This document shows positions 26,571 through 36,159 of a stretch of 64,000 nt of DNA, in pieces (position 1 is the stretch's first letter; each line of letters begins with the position of its first letter). This DNA comes from Chryseobacterium potabilaquae (GTDB lineage Bacteria > Bacteroidota > Bacteroidia > Flavobacteriales > Weeksellaceae), in the NCBI RefSeq assembly GCF_902728265.1, contig NZ_CACVBR010000001.1, positions 62,001-126,000 on the forward strand. Reading direction: 5' to 3'. The notes beneath the pieces are model-generated. The model was not told where the DNA came from. It ran no database searches and was given only the letters and a program-made list of their open reading frames with translations. The position numbers were made by a program, and so were the translations under genes.

Positions 26571-27001
26571 TAAAATATATTCATTTTGGGTTCAAACTTG
26601 ATCTACCCCATTATCAATAGTTCTCTTTACTCTTATACTAGACTATCCTTCGATATTTAATCAAACGAACTTTTAAATTAAGATTCTTAATTTTTTCAAT
26701 ATTTATCTATATCAAAAAATGTAAATAGCGTAAGAATTTTTTATTAAATTGTGAATTATTTATAACAATTATTTTCTTCATATTTACCATTATTTATTTT
26801 ATATTGACTAATTTCTGATATATAAAGCCTCTAGGCCTCTAATCCTATCCGATTATATAATATTTGCCTCATCTTGTCAATAAAAAATTCAGTAAAATTC
26901 AAAATAAAGAAATAAAGAAAGCATATCTCATAATTAGCAAAAGAAGTGCTAATTCAAAATTGAAAAACAATAAATTATGAGTGGTAAATTGGAGTATATT
27001 T
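26571..27001. other. AT-rich intergenic region upstream of the NRPS operon
   Basis: 430 bp with no credible ORF. It must carry the promoter for the PPTase–NRPS operon, but I find no clear TTG-N20-TAnnTTTG on the minus strand. Near the AEC side there is a small perfect inverted repeat (26932-26954). Confidence 0.6.
26932..26954 (-). terminator. Possible terminator hairpin after the AEC gene
   Basis: An 8-bp perfect stem AATTAGCA/TGCTAATT with a 7-nt loop, 48 bp downstream of the AEC stop codon. The stem is AT-rich and lacks a clear T-tract, so this is a weak call. Confidence 0.3.
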
Positions 27002-27910
27002 TTAAAATATAAGATCTATAATAGTATACCATACTGCCGAGGTAAAAAATCCCATGATAATACTAACTCCTATAATTAAATTTGTCAATTTAGTATTTAG
27101 CCGAAATTGTTCTGCTATGATACTAGAGGTAACTACCGTTGGCATCGCCGCTTCAAAAATGGTAATTTTAGCTACATCCCCTTTTACACCCAATATAATA
27201 GCTAATACTAAAACCATTGCCGGAGCTAGGATTAACTTATACACCATCGAGGTCGACATTTGAGGAATCAGTTTTTTCCATCCGTTGAATTTCAATTGTA
27301 ATCCAACTGAAAATAAAGCTAATGGACTTACTGTTGCTGCTAGTTTATCAAAAAAGGGCTCAGCTAAGGTAAAATCAATAAACTGAGATAATATTAATGC
27401 TGCTATACAGCCGACCAATGGCGGAAAGGTAATTAATCTTTTTAAAATAAATTTTGCGCTTACTTTTCCTGATCTGCTTCCCCCTTTCACAGCTGCAATA
27501 ATCCCTAAAGTGGAAAGCGCAAAAAACATGGACTGATCACATATAATGGCAATGCTTAGCAAACTTTCACCATAAAAAGCACTGATTAAGGGAAAACCTA
27601 TAAACGAAGTATTACTATAGCCACTCGTTAACTCCAGAGTACTTCTTGACCTCCTGGTATACCCTTTGCTCTTGCTATAGAACATCATAAAAAAGAAACA
27701 GAAAATGGAAATCAGGAACGTAGCTACAATAGGAAATAGCATCTCCATTGTCCAATGAACCTTAGGTAAGTATTTGAAAGAGACTGCGGGAAGAGCCACA
27801 TATAGAATCCAGGTATTGATTCCCTTGTGTGCATCAGGATGGATCGATTTTGTTGATTTGAATACCATTCCTGCGATAATACATACTGCAATCAAAACAA
27901 AATTTACCAT
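27002..27910 (-). CDS. AEC-family (auxin efflux carrier-like) permease
   Basis: 302-residue integral membrane protein of the AEC/PIN-like transporter family (Mem_trans). About ten hydrophobic segments are visible, beginning at residue 2, in the usual two halves of five around a basic central stretch (about 140-155). Members move carboxylates or other small anionic metabolites, and the substrate cannot be read from sequence. It lies on the same strand as the PPTase–NRPS pair but 430 bp away with a possible hairpin between them, so I do not claim a link to peptide export. Confidence 0.85.
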   Translation of the reverse strand: MVNFVLIAVCIIAGMVFKSTKSIHPDAHKGINTWILYVALPAVSFKYLPKVHWTMEMLFPIVATFLISIFCFFFMMFYSKSKGYTRRSRSTLELTSGYSNTSFIGFPLISAFYGESLLSIAIICDQSMFFALSTLGIIAAVKGGSRSGKVSAKFILKRLITFPPLVGCIAALILSQFIDFTLAEPFFDKLAATVSPLALFSVGLQLKFNGWKKLIPQMSTSMVYKLILAPAMVLVLAIILGVKGDVAKITIFEAAMPTVVTSSIIAEQFRLNTKLTNLIIGVSIIMGFFTSAVWYTIIDLIF

Positions 27911-27931
27911 AATTATAAAGAAATAGGATAC

Positions 27932-27939
27932 AAATTTAC
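27932..27939 (-). promoter_or_regulatory. Candidate -7 element for the AEC gene
   Basis: On the minus strand TAAATTTG matches the Bacteroidota -7 consensus TAnnTTTG, 22 bp upstream of the start codon. No good TTG sits about 20 bp further upstream, so confidence is low. Confidence 0.35.
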
Positions 27940-28019
27940 GGTTGATTTTTTAGTTGAACATAGAAAATAATATTTTTTATCCCGTTTTCACTATTTTATA
28001 AAACCTTTCTATTAAAATT

Positions 28020-30509
28020 TTATAATATCTCATCATGCATCACGTCCCAGAGACTCATTACTTCAATCTTTTCCAACGGTTTAGACAGTAAAATTCTTTT
28101 TGAACTTCCGGGTAATAAATCAAAAAAATTATCACTGAAATGTATATCTCCCATAAGATACACATCTTTTGCTAAAACATCTGTGGAAATTTCAATTTCA
28201 GTGGGGGAAAGTTTTTTGATCTGAATATTGGGTTTTGAAAGGTTTAAATCTTTAGGCTTTACAAAGAAATAATTATTTTTAGCAAGGATATTTCCATTAC
28301 CATATTTTAAGGTTAATTTTAAAAAAGTTTCATTCTTGTTTCCAATTATTTGTTCAAGATTTATGGAATCCATCTTTACAAACTCTTCTAAAATTTTTCC
28401 ATGCGGAACAGAAGAAATGGTTTTTAAAATTTCTCCATTAAACTTATTCTCCTGAATTTCAAGATAAATATTCTCAAACCTTTTCAATTCATCATTAACT
28501 GCATAAAAGTTAAGAATCCCTTCTTTTTCATCGGCTAAAATGACTTGATTTTCAAAACTCCTTTTTATCTGATAATGCAAAGCTTTCCAGTTTCCTAAAT
28601 AATCAATGGATGACCATGATACAACGGGCCAACAATCATTCAGCTGCCAATACAAAGTTCCCATATTGTAAGGTTTTGCACGACGATGAGCTTCAATAGC
28701 AATCTGCATTCCCCGTGCCTGTAACAATTGAGATATGTAATTATATTTGACAAAATCCGTTGGAACTTTATAATCACGTTCCATATATTTATTGATAATT
28801 TCCCAACCTCTAGTATGTTTTTCATGGGCCTTAATTGTTTCATCTTGTAAACTAAGATTAGGCATACCGGAAAACATTGCCTTTGTAGTAGCAAGGCTTG
28901 GCATTCCTTGAAAACCATATTCTGACATAAATCGTCCTACTTTTTCATTATATATTTCAAATGGTTGTTCACCCCACCAAACTCCCCAATAATGAGAATC
29001 TCCTTCTGCTAAACTTTCTTTATGTCCCCAACCAATTGAAGGTGAGCTGGGCCAATAGATTGTTTTATCACTGGTCGCATATCTTTTGATGGCATTGGGA
29101 ATTACTTCATGAAAAATTTTCTTATAATCCTTCCAAACCTGTAAAGAATCTTCTTTTGAATATTTGAATTGCTTCTGATACCCCCAATTAACTATTGCTT
29201 CATCGACTTCATTGTTTCCACACCATAAACCCAATGAAGGGTGATTCTGAAGTCTTTCAATCTGATCTTTCACTTCAAATTCTACATTTTTCTGAAAAGA
29301 TTCATCTGCCGGATAAAAACTTCCTGCAAACATAAAATCCTGCCAAATAAGAATCCCATTTTCATCACAACCTTTATAAAATTCATCATCTTCATAAATC
29401 CCTCCTCCCCAAACGCGAATCATATTCATATGGGCCTCCTTACAATCTTTAATTAATTTTTGATATTTCTCTTTCGTCATTCTTGGCGAAAAACTATCCG
29501 CAGGAATCCAATTGGTCCCTTTTATATAGAGCGGATTTTCATTAACTTTAATATAAAAAGACTTTCCATTGGTATCTTTTTCCTGAATTAATTCAATCGT
29601 TCTTATCCCTATTTTTTCTGTTTGCTCCGTGATTTTTTTTGAATCGTGTTCAAGAGAAATTTTAACCGTATATAAATGAGCCTCTCCCCATCCATTGGGT
29701 TGCCATAATTTTGGATTTTTGATCTGATAAGGGATGGAAATGACATTTACACCGGGTTTTAAAGAAATATTTTGAAAAGTATTATTGATTAGTATTTTAT
29801 ATTTCCCTTCTTTACGAGCAAAAATTTCTGAATGAACCACTAATTCTGCTGTTTTCTTTGTTATTCCTTTTTGTTCAATCTTTATATTTTCAAATGTAGC
29901 CTGATTCCAAAAATGTAATTTTACATCTTTCCAGATTCCTGCTGTAACCAATCTTGGACCCCAATCCCATCCAAACTGATATTGAGCTTTTCTCACAAAA
30001 CTCCTAGGAGATTCAGGCATCGTGAAAGGAACATTCTTCGCCAATTCCTTTCCTTTATTAACTGCAGAGCTAAACCTCACCTTCAGAATATTCTCACCTG
30101 ATTTTAAATATTGTTTTACAGGAATGAGCCATCGTCTGAACATATTGTCCGTAGTTCGTATAAGCGTTCCGTTTACATAAATTTCCGAAAATGTATCCAA
30201 TCCATTAAAAACCAAATCTATATTCTGATTTTCCCATTCTTTTTGAGAAAGATTAAAAGATGTTTGATAATCCCAATTTTCATGTTCTATCCACTGAACT
30301 TTTTTTTCATTCTCATCTTGATAAGGATCTGGGATTATTTTATTATTCATCAAGTCTAAATGCACTGTTCCTGGTATTTTTGCCGGAAGCCATTTCTGAT
30401 CTTTAGAGTTTTTGAACTGCCATTTTTCAGAGGACAAATTACGCTCTGAATGTTGTGCATTCATTAAAACTTGAATAAAAAAGAAAACAAAAAAGATTGA
30501 TTTATCCAT
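28020..30509 (-). CDS. Beta-mannosidase, GH2 family
   Basis: 829-residue GH2 exo-beta-mannosidase with an N-terminal signal peptide (hydrophobic run ending MNAQ, about residue 19). Order: jelly-roll sugar-binding domain (about 25-200), Ig-like domain (about 205-310), then a TIM barrel. The acid/base glutamate is in WCGNNEVDEA and the nucleophile in MSEYGFQGMP, both typical of GH2 mannosidases. It removes the beta-linked mannose from Man-GlcNAc cores. It is the last gene of a run with hexosaminidase, glycosylasparaginase and cutC (15 bp after cutC), which fits N-glycan core breakdown in the periplasm. Confidence 0.93.
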   Translation of the reverse strand: MDKSIFFVFFFIQVLMNAQHSERNLSSEKWQFKNSKDQKWLPAKIPGTVHLDLMNNKIIPDPYQDENEKKVQWIEHENWDYQTSFNLSQKEWENQNIDLVFNGLDTFSEIYVNGTLIRTTDNMFRRWLIPVKQYLKSGENILKVRFSSAVNKGKELAKNVPFTMPESPRSFVRKAQYQFGWDWGPRLVTAGIWKDVKLHFWNQATFENIKIEQKGITKKTAELVVHSEIFARKEGKYKILINNTFQNISLKPGVNVISIPYQIKNPKLWQPNGWGEAHLYTVKISLEHDSKKITEQTEKIGIRTIELIQEKDTNGKSFYIKVNENPLYIKGTNWIPADSFSPRMTKEKYQKLIKDCKEAHMNMIRVWGGGIYEDDEFYKGCDENGILIWQDFMFAGSFYPADESFQKNVEFEVKDQIERLQNHPSLGLWCGNNEVDEAIVNWGYQKQFKYSKEDSLQVWKDYKKIFHEVIPNAIKRYATSDKTIYWPSSPSIGWGHKESLAEGDSHYWGVWWGEQPFEIYNEKVGRFMSEYGFQGMPSLATTKAMFSGMPNLSLQDETIKAHEKHTRGWEIINKYMERDYKVPTDFVKYNYISQLLQARGMQIAIEAHRRAKPYNMGTLYWQLNDCWPVVSWSSIDYLGNWKALHYQIKRSFENQVILADEKEGILNFYAVNDELKRFENIYLEIQENKFNGEILKTISSVPHGKILEEFVKMDSINLEQIIGNKNETFLKLTLKYGNGNILAKNNYFFVKPKDLNLSKPNIQIKKLSPTEIEISTDVLAKDVYLMGDIHFSDNFFDLLPGSSKRILLSKPLEKIEVMSLWDVMHDEIL

Positions 30510-30524
30510 TACTGCTTATTAAAA

Positions 30525-31187
30525 TTACATACTCTTCAAAGCAATAATCTCCTCTGCATTAGCAAAAGCACCACCATCCATAATTGCAGAAGAATGGAAA
30601 TACCCCGCACGGGTAAATTCTCTTAATTCTTTAATATTAGTAGATCGAAGTCCGCCACCCACAAGAATTTCGATTCTTCCATTGGATAGTTCAACTAACT
30701 TTTTCAGATTTTCCTTTCCTTCTGAAACATTCGATTTCTGGCCGGAAGTAAGGATAGTTTTAAAACCGCATTCAATTACCTTTTCTAAAGATTTTTCCAA
30801 ATCTTTGACTCTATCAAATGCGCGGTGAAAAGTACATGGATAAGGTCTTGCCAATTCCACTAGCTCTTTATTTTGTTCCTCATTTACCTCTTCATTTTCA
30901 TTTAAAATTCCGAAAACAAAACCATCAATATTTAAAGTTTTTAATTGAATTAATTCAGATTTCATCTGTTCAAACTCTATATCAGAATAAGTGAAATTAC
31001 CACCACGCGGACGAATCATTACGAAAATCGGAATATTGATTTTTTCACGAAGTTCTTTTACTATTTCAAAATCTGGTGTAGTCCCACCTTCACTCAATCC
31101 ATCACACAACTCTATCCTATCTGCTCCATTTTCGAAGGCTATCATTGCGGACTCCGGATTAAAACATGCTATTTCTATTTTTGACAT
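30525..31187 (-). CDS. cutC: CutC-family protein
   Basis: 220-residue TIM-barrel protein of the CutC family, with the N-terminal IEIACFNPESA, GADRIELC and the internal MIRPRGG motif. CutC was linked to copper tolerance in E. coli, but its biochemical role is unsettled. Homologues in Bacteroidota often sit among glycan-degradation genes, as here between glycosylasparaginase (37 bp upstream) and beta-mannosidase (15 bp downstream). Operon position suggests a role connected with sugar turnover rather than copper; that part is inference. Confidence 0.9.
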   Translation of the reverse strand: MSKIEIACFNPESAMIAFENGADRIELCDGLSEGGTTPDFEIVKELREKINIPIFVMIRPRGGNFTYSDIEFEQMKSELIQLKTLNIDGFVFGILNENEEVNEEQNKELVELARPYPCTFHRAFDRVKDLEKSLEKVIECGFKTILTSGQKSNVSEGKENLKKLVELSNGRIEILVGGGLRSTNIKELREFTRAGYFHSSAIMDGGAFANAEEIIALKSM

Positions 31188-31224
31188 TTATTATTACATT
31201 TAAAATTGGACTGATTCATATAAG

Positions 31225-32217
31225 CTACTTTACAGCAAATCCAGGCTTTTCTAAACGGTTTCCTTTCTGATCATACACCGCAAAGTTAAATCCGTCCTGA
31301 ACACAATATGAACCATACTCTCCTTTTTTATTGAGAGCAATAAAGCCCACTTGGATATCATTTAAATTTTTATTCCTTCTTTTAGTAATGGTCACTATTC
31401 TTTCCACTGCTTCTTTGCAAGCTTGTTGCGGAGTTTTCCCTTGTCTCATAAGCTCAACAACAAGATAGGTTCCCACTGTTCGGATAACTTCTTCTCCATG
31501 CCCAGTAGCCGTTGCTGCACCCACTTCATTATCAACAAATAATCCTGCTCCAATTATAGGAGAATCCCCCACTCGCCCATGCATTTTAAAAGCCATACCA
31601 CTTGTGGTACAAGCTCCTGAAAGGTTACCTTGTGCATCCAATGCGATCATTCCTATCGTATCATGATTTTCTATGTTGACAATAGGTTTATATTGACTCG
31701 TCTTTAGCCATTCTTTCCATTCTCTTTCAGACTCGGCTGTTAACAAATTTTCTTTTTTAAACCCCTGAGAAATAGCAAACTGAAAAGCCCCATCTCCTAC
31801 CAACATTACGTGAGGCGTTTTTTCCATGACAGCTCTCGCTACAGAAATAGGATTTTTTATATTTTCGAGACACGCTACAGATCCTATATTATAATTTTCA
31901 TCCATAATGCAAGCATCTAATGTAACTCTGCCATCTCTATCCGGCCTCCCTCCATATCCAACACTTCTTTCATTAGGGTTGAGCTCAATGATACGTACCC
32001 CATTTTCTACCGCATCCAATGCTTTTCCTCCTTTTCCTAAAATCTTCCAAGCTTCCTCATTAGCTTTTATCCCAAAGCTCCATGTAGATAATACAATAGG
32101 TTGATTAACAATTTTATTAGTTTCAGGCAATTCTTTAGCAATTAAATCCAGAGGATTGAATAATAAAGCTGAAGAGGCCAATGCTGTATTTTTTATAAAT
32201 TTTCTTCTAGAATTCAT
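31225..32217 (-). CDS. N4-(beta-N-acetylglucosaminyl)-L-asparaginase
   Basis: 330 residues from the ATG at 32217. This start is preferred because the protein then begins MNSRRKFIKN, a twin-arginine-like signal, and no longer overlaps the preceding gene. A longer form from 32256 is possible. It is an Ntn-hydrolase of the glycosylasparaginase family, which self-cleaves before the Thr of NHDTIGM and then hydrolyses the GlcNAc–Asn bond. GGRPDRDG and the later GDSPIIGAG and TATGHGE stretches are family landmarks that line the active site. The enzyme from the relative Elizabethkingia meningoseptica is the classical bacterial example. It sits between GH20 hexosaminidase and cutC in one apparent operon. 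Confidence 0.92.
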   Translation of the reverse strand: MNSRRKFIKNTALASSALLFNPLDLIAKELPETNKIVNQPIVLSTWSFGIKANEEAWKILGKGGKALDAVENGVRIIELNPNERSVGYGGRPDRDGRVTLDACIMDENYNIGSVACLENIKNPISVARAVMEKTPHVMLVGDGAFQFAISQGFKKENLLTAESEREWKEWLKTSQYKPIVNIENHDTIGMIALDAQGNLSGACTTSGMAFKMHGRVGDSPIIGAGLFVDNEVGAATATGHGEEVIRTVGTYLVVELMRQGKTPQQACKEAVERIVTITKRRNKNLNDIQVGFIALNKKGEYGSYCVQDGFNFAVYDQKGNRLEKPGFAVK

Positions 32218-32236
32218 AGTTAAGTAGAGTTTAGGA

Positions 32237-34492
32237 TTATAAAGCACCAATTTCATCTATAAAAAGCCAAGCTTTTGAATCAGCACCCGGGTTTCCGGCA
32301 GGAATTATTCCTGCATTTTCAATTTTAATTTTTATATATTTTGAATATTGTTCTCCTATATTTATCTTAATTTTTCCTTTTGCTTTCTGAATTTCATCTT
32401 TACTAATTTCGCTCACTTTTTTAAAATCTTTACCGTTATCGGAAAGGAAAACTGTTGCTGATTTAGCTAAATGAATCCAACTTCCTTTATTCTCTAATAC
32501 GTTAAAATAAATTTCCGAAAATTCAGTTTTAGTTCCCAAATCAATAGTTGCTGTAGCATCTTTTCCTTGAAAACCTAACCAAGTCTTTCCTAATTGTTTC
32601 TGATTTCCAATAATCCCATCCACCAAAGTAAAAGCCCCGCCAAAAGAATAATTTTCACTGGGCTGCTCTTCTAATATAATGGATTTGCCCATCGTTTTTG
32701 AAGTATTAAACTCTTGAGACGAAATAGCACTTTTTAATTCTCCATTTTCAAAATAAGCTGATTTTATTATCAAGGATTTTGAAACAGGAATCGGACTTTG
32801 ATAGACTTGAGAATTAATAGTAGGCTGAGTTCCATCAATCGTATATCGAATTCTCTTGTTTTTTTGCGAAGTTGAAAGTTCATAAGCTACTCCATGGCCA
32901 TTGGGAATTACTTTTCCAGAAATATTATAGATACTTTTGGCATAGTTCACTCCCATTTTATCTAATCTTTTAAATTGATTAATTACTCTTCCTTCAAATT
33001 CTTTATAATCTTTAGCATCTGAAGTTCCCCATCCTACTTCTGAAAGTGCCATCAACCTTGGAAAAATCATATATTGTACGTGTTTAAAATCCAAAATATA
33101 TTCCGTCCATAGATTAGCCTGAACCCCTAGAATATATTTTACTTCTTTTTCATTCAATTCTGTCGGAATCGGGTTGTAAGAATATACTTTTTCCAAAGGG
33201 GTAAAACCACCAAAAGCATTCGGTTCAGTTTGTGGATCTCCTTGATAGTGATCAAAATAACAATAAGAACCAGGCGTCATTACTGCAAAATGTCCCGATT
33301 TTGCTGCTTCGATTCCTCCTTTGATTCCGGTCCAGCTCATTACGGCAGCATTGGGAGCTAATCCTCCCTCAAGAATCTCATCCCAACCTATAATCTTTCT
33401 CCCTTTACTGTTTACATATTTTTCAATTTTTTGAATAAAATAACTTTGCAAACCGTGTTCATCTTTTAGATTATTTTTCTTAATTAATTCTTGACAATGC
33501 GTACACTCTTTCCATCTCGTTTTGGGACATTCATCACCTCCAATATGAATATAGGGTGATGGAAAAAGTACTATTACCTCATCTAAGACATTTTCTAAAA
33601 ATTGAAATGTTTCATCCTTCGGACAAAAAACATCATCGAAAACACCCCATTCCGTAGCAGGTTCAAATGAGCCTTTTGTACAGGCCAGTTCAGGATAAGC
33701 AGATAATGCGGCTAAAGCATGTCCCGGCATTTCAATTTCGGGAACAATGGTGATATGTCTATCTTTAGCATATTCAACAACCTCTTTTATTTGCTCCTGA
33801 GTATAAAAATAAGGTCCATAAGGTTTACCATCAAAAGTATGATCAATATAAGCACCGATCATGGATTCTTTACGTTTTGAACCTACTTGGGTAAGTCTCG
33901 GATATTTTTTTATTTCTATTCGCCATCCTTGATCATCCGTCAAATGCCAATGAAAGGTATTAAGTTTATACATAGCCAAATAATCAATATATTGCTTGAC
34001 TTCATCCACTGTAAAAAAATGCCGACATACATCCAGATGCATTCCACGCCATGAAAACTTTGGATAATCTTCTATCTTTAAAGCAGGAATTTTTTTCTCA
34101 TTTTTAAATTCTTCAAATAATTGAATGACTGTTTGAATCGCTAAAAAATATCCTTGATTGGTATAAGAACTTATTTGGATTTGATACGGTAAAATAGTAA
34201 GCGTATAAAATCCATCATTATTTACGGAAGATTCGGAAGGTTCTAACTTTGAGTATATTATTTGTGCATTTCTATGGTTTGACTCCTGAAATTTAATCTT
34301 TAATTTTGTTTTTAGATACTCTGTTTCTTCCTTAGGAAGATGATTACTTAGAACCAATACATTAGGAATTATAAATTCACCTTTGTTAATTTTTATATTC
34401 TGTGGATAAGGAATTAAGTTCAATTTTGTTTGGGAAAAAACTATATTTGAACACAACAAAATAAAAATAATAGTCGATAAAAGACGTTGCAT
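32237..34492 (-). CDS. Beta-N-acetylhexosaminidase, GH20
   Basis: 751-residue secreted GH20 enzyme with an N-terminal signal peptide ending near VFSQ (about residue 20). An N-terminal GH20b domain (about 25-145) precedes the catalytic barrel. The barrel contains WRGMHLDVCRHF, FHWHLTDDQGWR and the catalytic Asp-Glu pair in HIGGDECPKTRW (about residue 320). The C-terminal part has a chitobiase-like Ig segment and a discoidin/F5-8C-like module (about 615-750) that could bind sugars. It removes terminal beta-GlcNAc/GalNAc. First gene of the N-glycan core operon. Confidence 0.93.
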   Translation of the reverse strand: MQRLLSTIIFILLCSNIVFSQTKLNLIPYPQNIKINKGEFIIPNVLVLSNHLPKEETEYLKTKLKIKFQESNHRNAQIIYSKLEPSESSVNNDGFYTLTILPYQIQISSYTNQGYFLAIQTVIQLFEEFKNEKKIPALKIEDYPKFSWRGMHLDVCRHFFTVDEVKQYIDYLAMYKLNTFHWHLTDDQGWRIEIKKYPRLTQVGSKRKESMIGAYIDHTFDGKPYGPYFYTQEQIKEVVEYAKDRHITIVPEIEMPGHALAALSAYPELACTKGSFEPATEWGVFDDVFCPKDETFQFLENVLDEVIVLFPSPYIHIGGDECPKTRWKECTHCQELIKKNNLKDEHGLQSYFIQKIEKYVNSKGRKIIGWDEILEGGLAPNAAVMSWTGIKGGIEAAKSGHFAVMTPGSYCYFDHYQGDPQTEPNAFGGFTPLEKVYSYNPIPTELNEKEVKYILGVQANLWTEYILDFKHVQYMIFPRLMALSEVGWGTSDAKDYKEFEGRVINQFKRLDKMGVNYAKSIYNISGKVIPNGHGVAYELSTSQKNKRIRYTIDGTQPTINSQVYQSPIPVSKSLIIKSAYFENGELKSAISSQEFNTSKTMGKSIILEEQPSENYSFGGAFTLVDGIIGNQKQLGKTWLGFQGKDATATIDLGTKTEFSEIYFNVLENKGSWIHLAKSATVFLSDNGKDFKKVSEISKDEIQKAKGKIKINIGEQYSKYIKIKIENAGIIPAGNPGADSKAWLFIDEIGAL

Positions 34493-34597
34493 TAGTTTTA
34501 GTTAAAGGTTTAGCGAATATAATTATTTTCTAAAGAATTTTTTCGATGAATTTTAACTTGTTAGAAAATAAAATATCTAACTCTATAAAAATATATA

Positions 34598-35398
34598 ATG
34601 AGAAAAATCATTTTTTTAGTTGCCGGGTTATTTTTTTCAGTGTCAACACAAGCCCAACTTTTAGATGCTTTAAAGTCTACTGTAAAGGATAAAACCGGTA
34701 TTGATCTCAATACTCCTACTACCAAAAACGCCACTACAACTCCTACAAATTCTACCAAGAACCATTCCTCAGCAAATCTGAGTAACCTTTCTTCTTCTCA
34801 GATTTCTTCAGGGTTGAAAGAAGCATTAAATATAGGAGTAACAGAAGGTGTACAGAAGCTTGGTGTAACGGATGGTTTCTACAAAAACGAAATGGTTAAA
34901 ATTTTAATGCCTGAAAAACTAAGAAACATTGATACCAAACTTCGTGCATTTGGATTAGGAAGCTTGGCTGACCAAGGTGTGAAATTATTAAATAGAGCAG
35001 CTGAAGATGCCGTGGTAGAAGCAACTCCTATTTTCACAAGTGCCATTACTTCTATGACTATTACTGATGCTAAAAATATTTTATTAAGCAGTAATAATGC
35101 TGCGACAAATTATCTTCAAGATAAAACTCAAAAGCAATTATTTAGTGCCTTTCAGCCTAAGGTAAAAGCCTCATTAGGAAAAGTAGGAGCTGACACTGTT
35201 TGGACAAATTTAATTTCGAAATATAATACATTAACTGGACAGTCCATTACTACTGATATTAATGAATATGTTACTACAGAAACAATCAATGGAGTTTTTA
35301 AAATGGTAGCGGAAAAAGAGAGCGGAATTCGAAATACTCCCGCTATGAGAACAACAAGTATTCTACAACAAGTTTTTGGGGCACAAGATAAGAAGTAA
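34598..35398 (+). CDS. DUF4197 domain protein, exported
   Basis: 266 residues with a signal peptide (MRKIIFLVAGLFF… cleaved near TQAQ). A Ser/Thr/Asn-rich linker (about 40-65) precedes the DUF4197 domain, with the conserved GLKEALNIGVTEGV, GFYKN and KNILLSSNNAATNYL stretches. The function of this family is not established. It is divergent from the hexosaminidase gene and alone on its strand here. Confidence 0.85.
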   Translation: MRKIIFLVAGLFFSVSTQAQLLDALKSTVKDKTGIDLNTPTTKNATTTPTNSTKNHSSANLSNLSSSQISSGLKEALNIGVTEGVQKLGVTDGFYKNEMVKILMPEKLRNIDTKLRAFGLGSLADQGVKLLNRAAEDAVVEATPIFTSAITSMTITDAKNILLSSNNAATNYLQDKTQKQLFSAFQPKVKASLGKVGADTVWTNLISKYNTLTGQSITTDINEYVTTETINGVFKMVAEKESGIRNTPAMRTTSILQQVFGAQDKK

Positions 35399-35460
35399 TT
35401 TATTTTTACAACAAAAATATAATACTTGGAAATTGAAACTAAAATATTTCCAATAAAAAC

Positions 35461-35492
35461 AACAGGCTATCTCAAAATTGGGATAGCCTGTT
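35461..35492. terminator. Bidirectional terminator
   Basis: An 11-bp perfect stem (AACAGGCTATC / GATAGCCTGTT), extendable by two inner pairs, lies between converging DUF4197 and CoA-transferase genes. It is T-rich on both exits. Confidence 0.85.
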
Positions 35493-35500
35493 TTATTTCA

Positions 35501-36154
35501 TTAGAGCTGCATTTCGGGAATTTCTCCTTCAATGATCAAATCAGCTTCTGTTGCTTTTATAATATCTTCAACTGAAACTCCCGGAGCTCTCTCAATCAGT
35601 TTAAAACCTGCCGGTGTAACATCTAAAACGGCTAATTCAGTCACCACTCTCTTCACACAGTTTACTCCTGTCAAAGGAAGTGTACATTTTTTTAGGATTT
35701 TGCTTTCTCCAGCTTTATTTACATGCATCATTGCAACAATAATATTTTCTGCAGAAGCAACTAAGTCCATTGCCCCACCCATTCCTTTTACCATTTTACC
35801 CGGAATTTTCCAATTGGCAATATCACCATTTTCCGATACTTCCATAGCACCAAGGATAGTAAGATCTACTTTTTGCCCACGAATCATTCCAAAGCTAAAT
35901 GCAGAATCAAAAAATGATCCCCCAGGTAAGATAGTAATGGTTTGTTTCCCTGCATTGATAATATCAGCATCTTCTTCACCTTCATAAGGAAATGGCCCCA
36001 TTCCTAATACTCCATTTTCACTTTGAAATTCTACAGAAATATTTTCAGGGACATAATTAGCAACCAGTGTGGGAATTCCTATTCCCAAATTCACGTAATA
36101 GCCATTTTTAACTTCTTTGGAAATTCGTTTTGCAATATCTTCTTTTGATAACAT
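35501..36154 (-). CDS. scoB: 3-oxoacid CoA-transferase, subunit B
   Basis: 217-residue beta subunit of a succinyl-CoA:3-ketoacid (acetoacetate) CoA-transferase. The active-site Glu is in the SENGVLGMGP motif (about residue 46), and GGSFFDSAFSFGMIRGG-like and GAMEVSENGDIANW stretches are diagnostic. It works with subunit A, encoded 5 bp upstream, to move CoA between succinyl-CoA and acetoacetate in ketone-body or branched-chain amino-acid catabolism. Confidence 0.93.
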   Translation of the reverse strand: MLSKEDIAKRISKEVKNGYYVNLGIGIPTLVANYVPENISVEFQSENGVLGMGPFPYEGEEDADIINAGKQTITILPGGSFFDSAFSFGMIRGQKVDLTILGAMEVSENGDIANWKIPGKMVKGMGGAMDLVASAENIIVAMMHVNKAGESKILKKCTLPLTGVNCVKRVVTELAVLDVTPAGFKLIERAPGVSVEDIIKATEADLIIEGEIPEMQL

Positions 36155-36159
36155 TCTGC

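Noticed and set aside
27002-27910. AEC permease as part of the NRPS operon
   Set aside because: 430-bp gap with a possible hairpin; the family transports small anions and no link to peptides is visible.
35532-35987. 151-residue plus-strand ORF
   Set aside because: Antisense shadow of the CoA-transferase subunit B gene.
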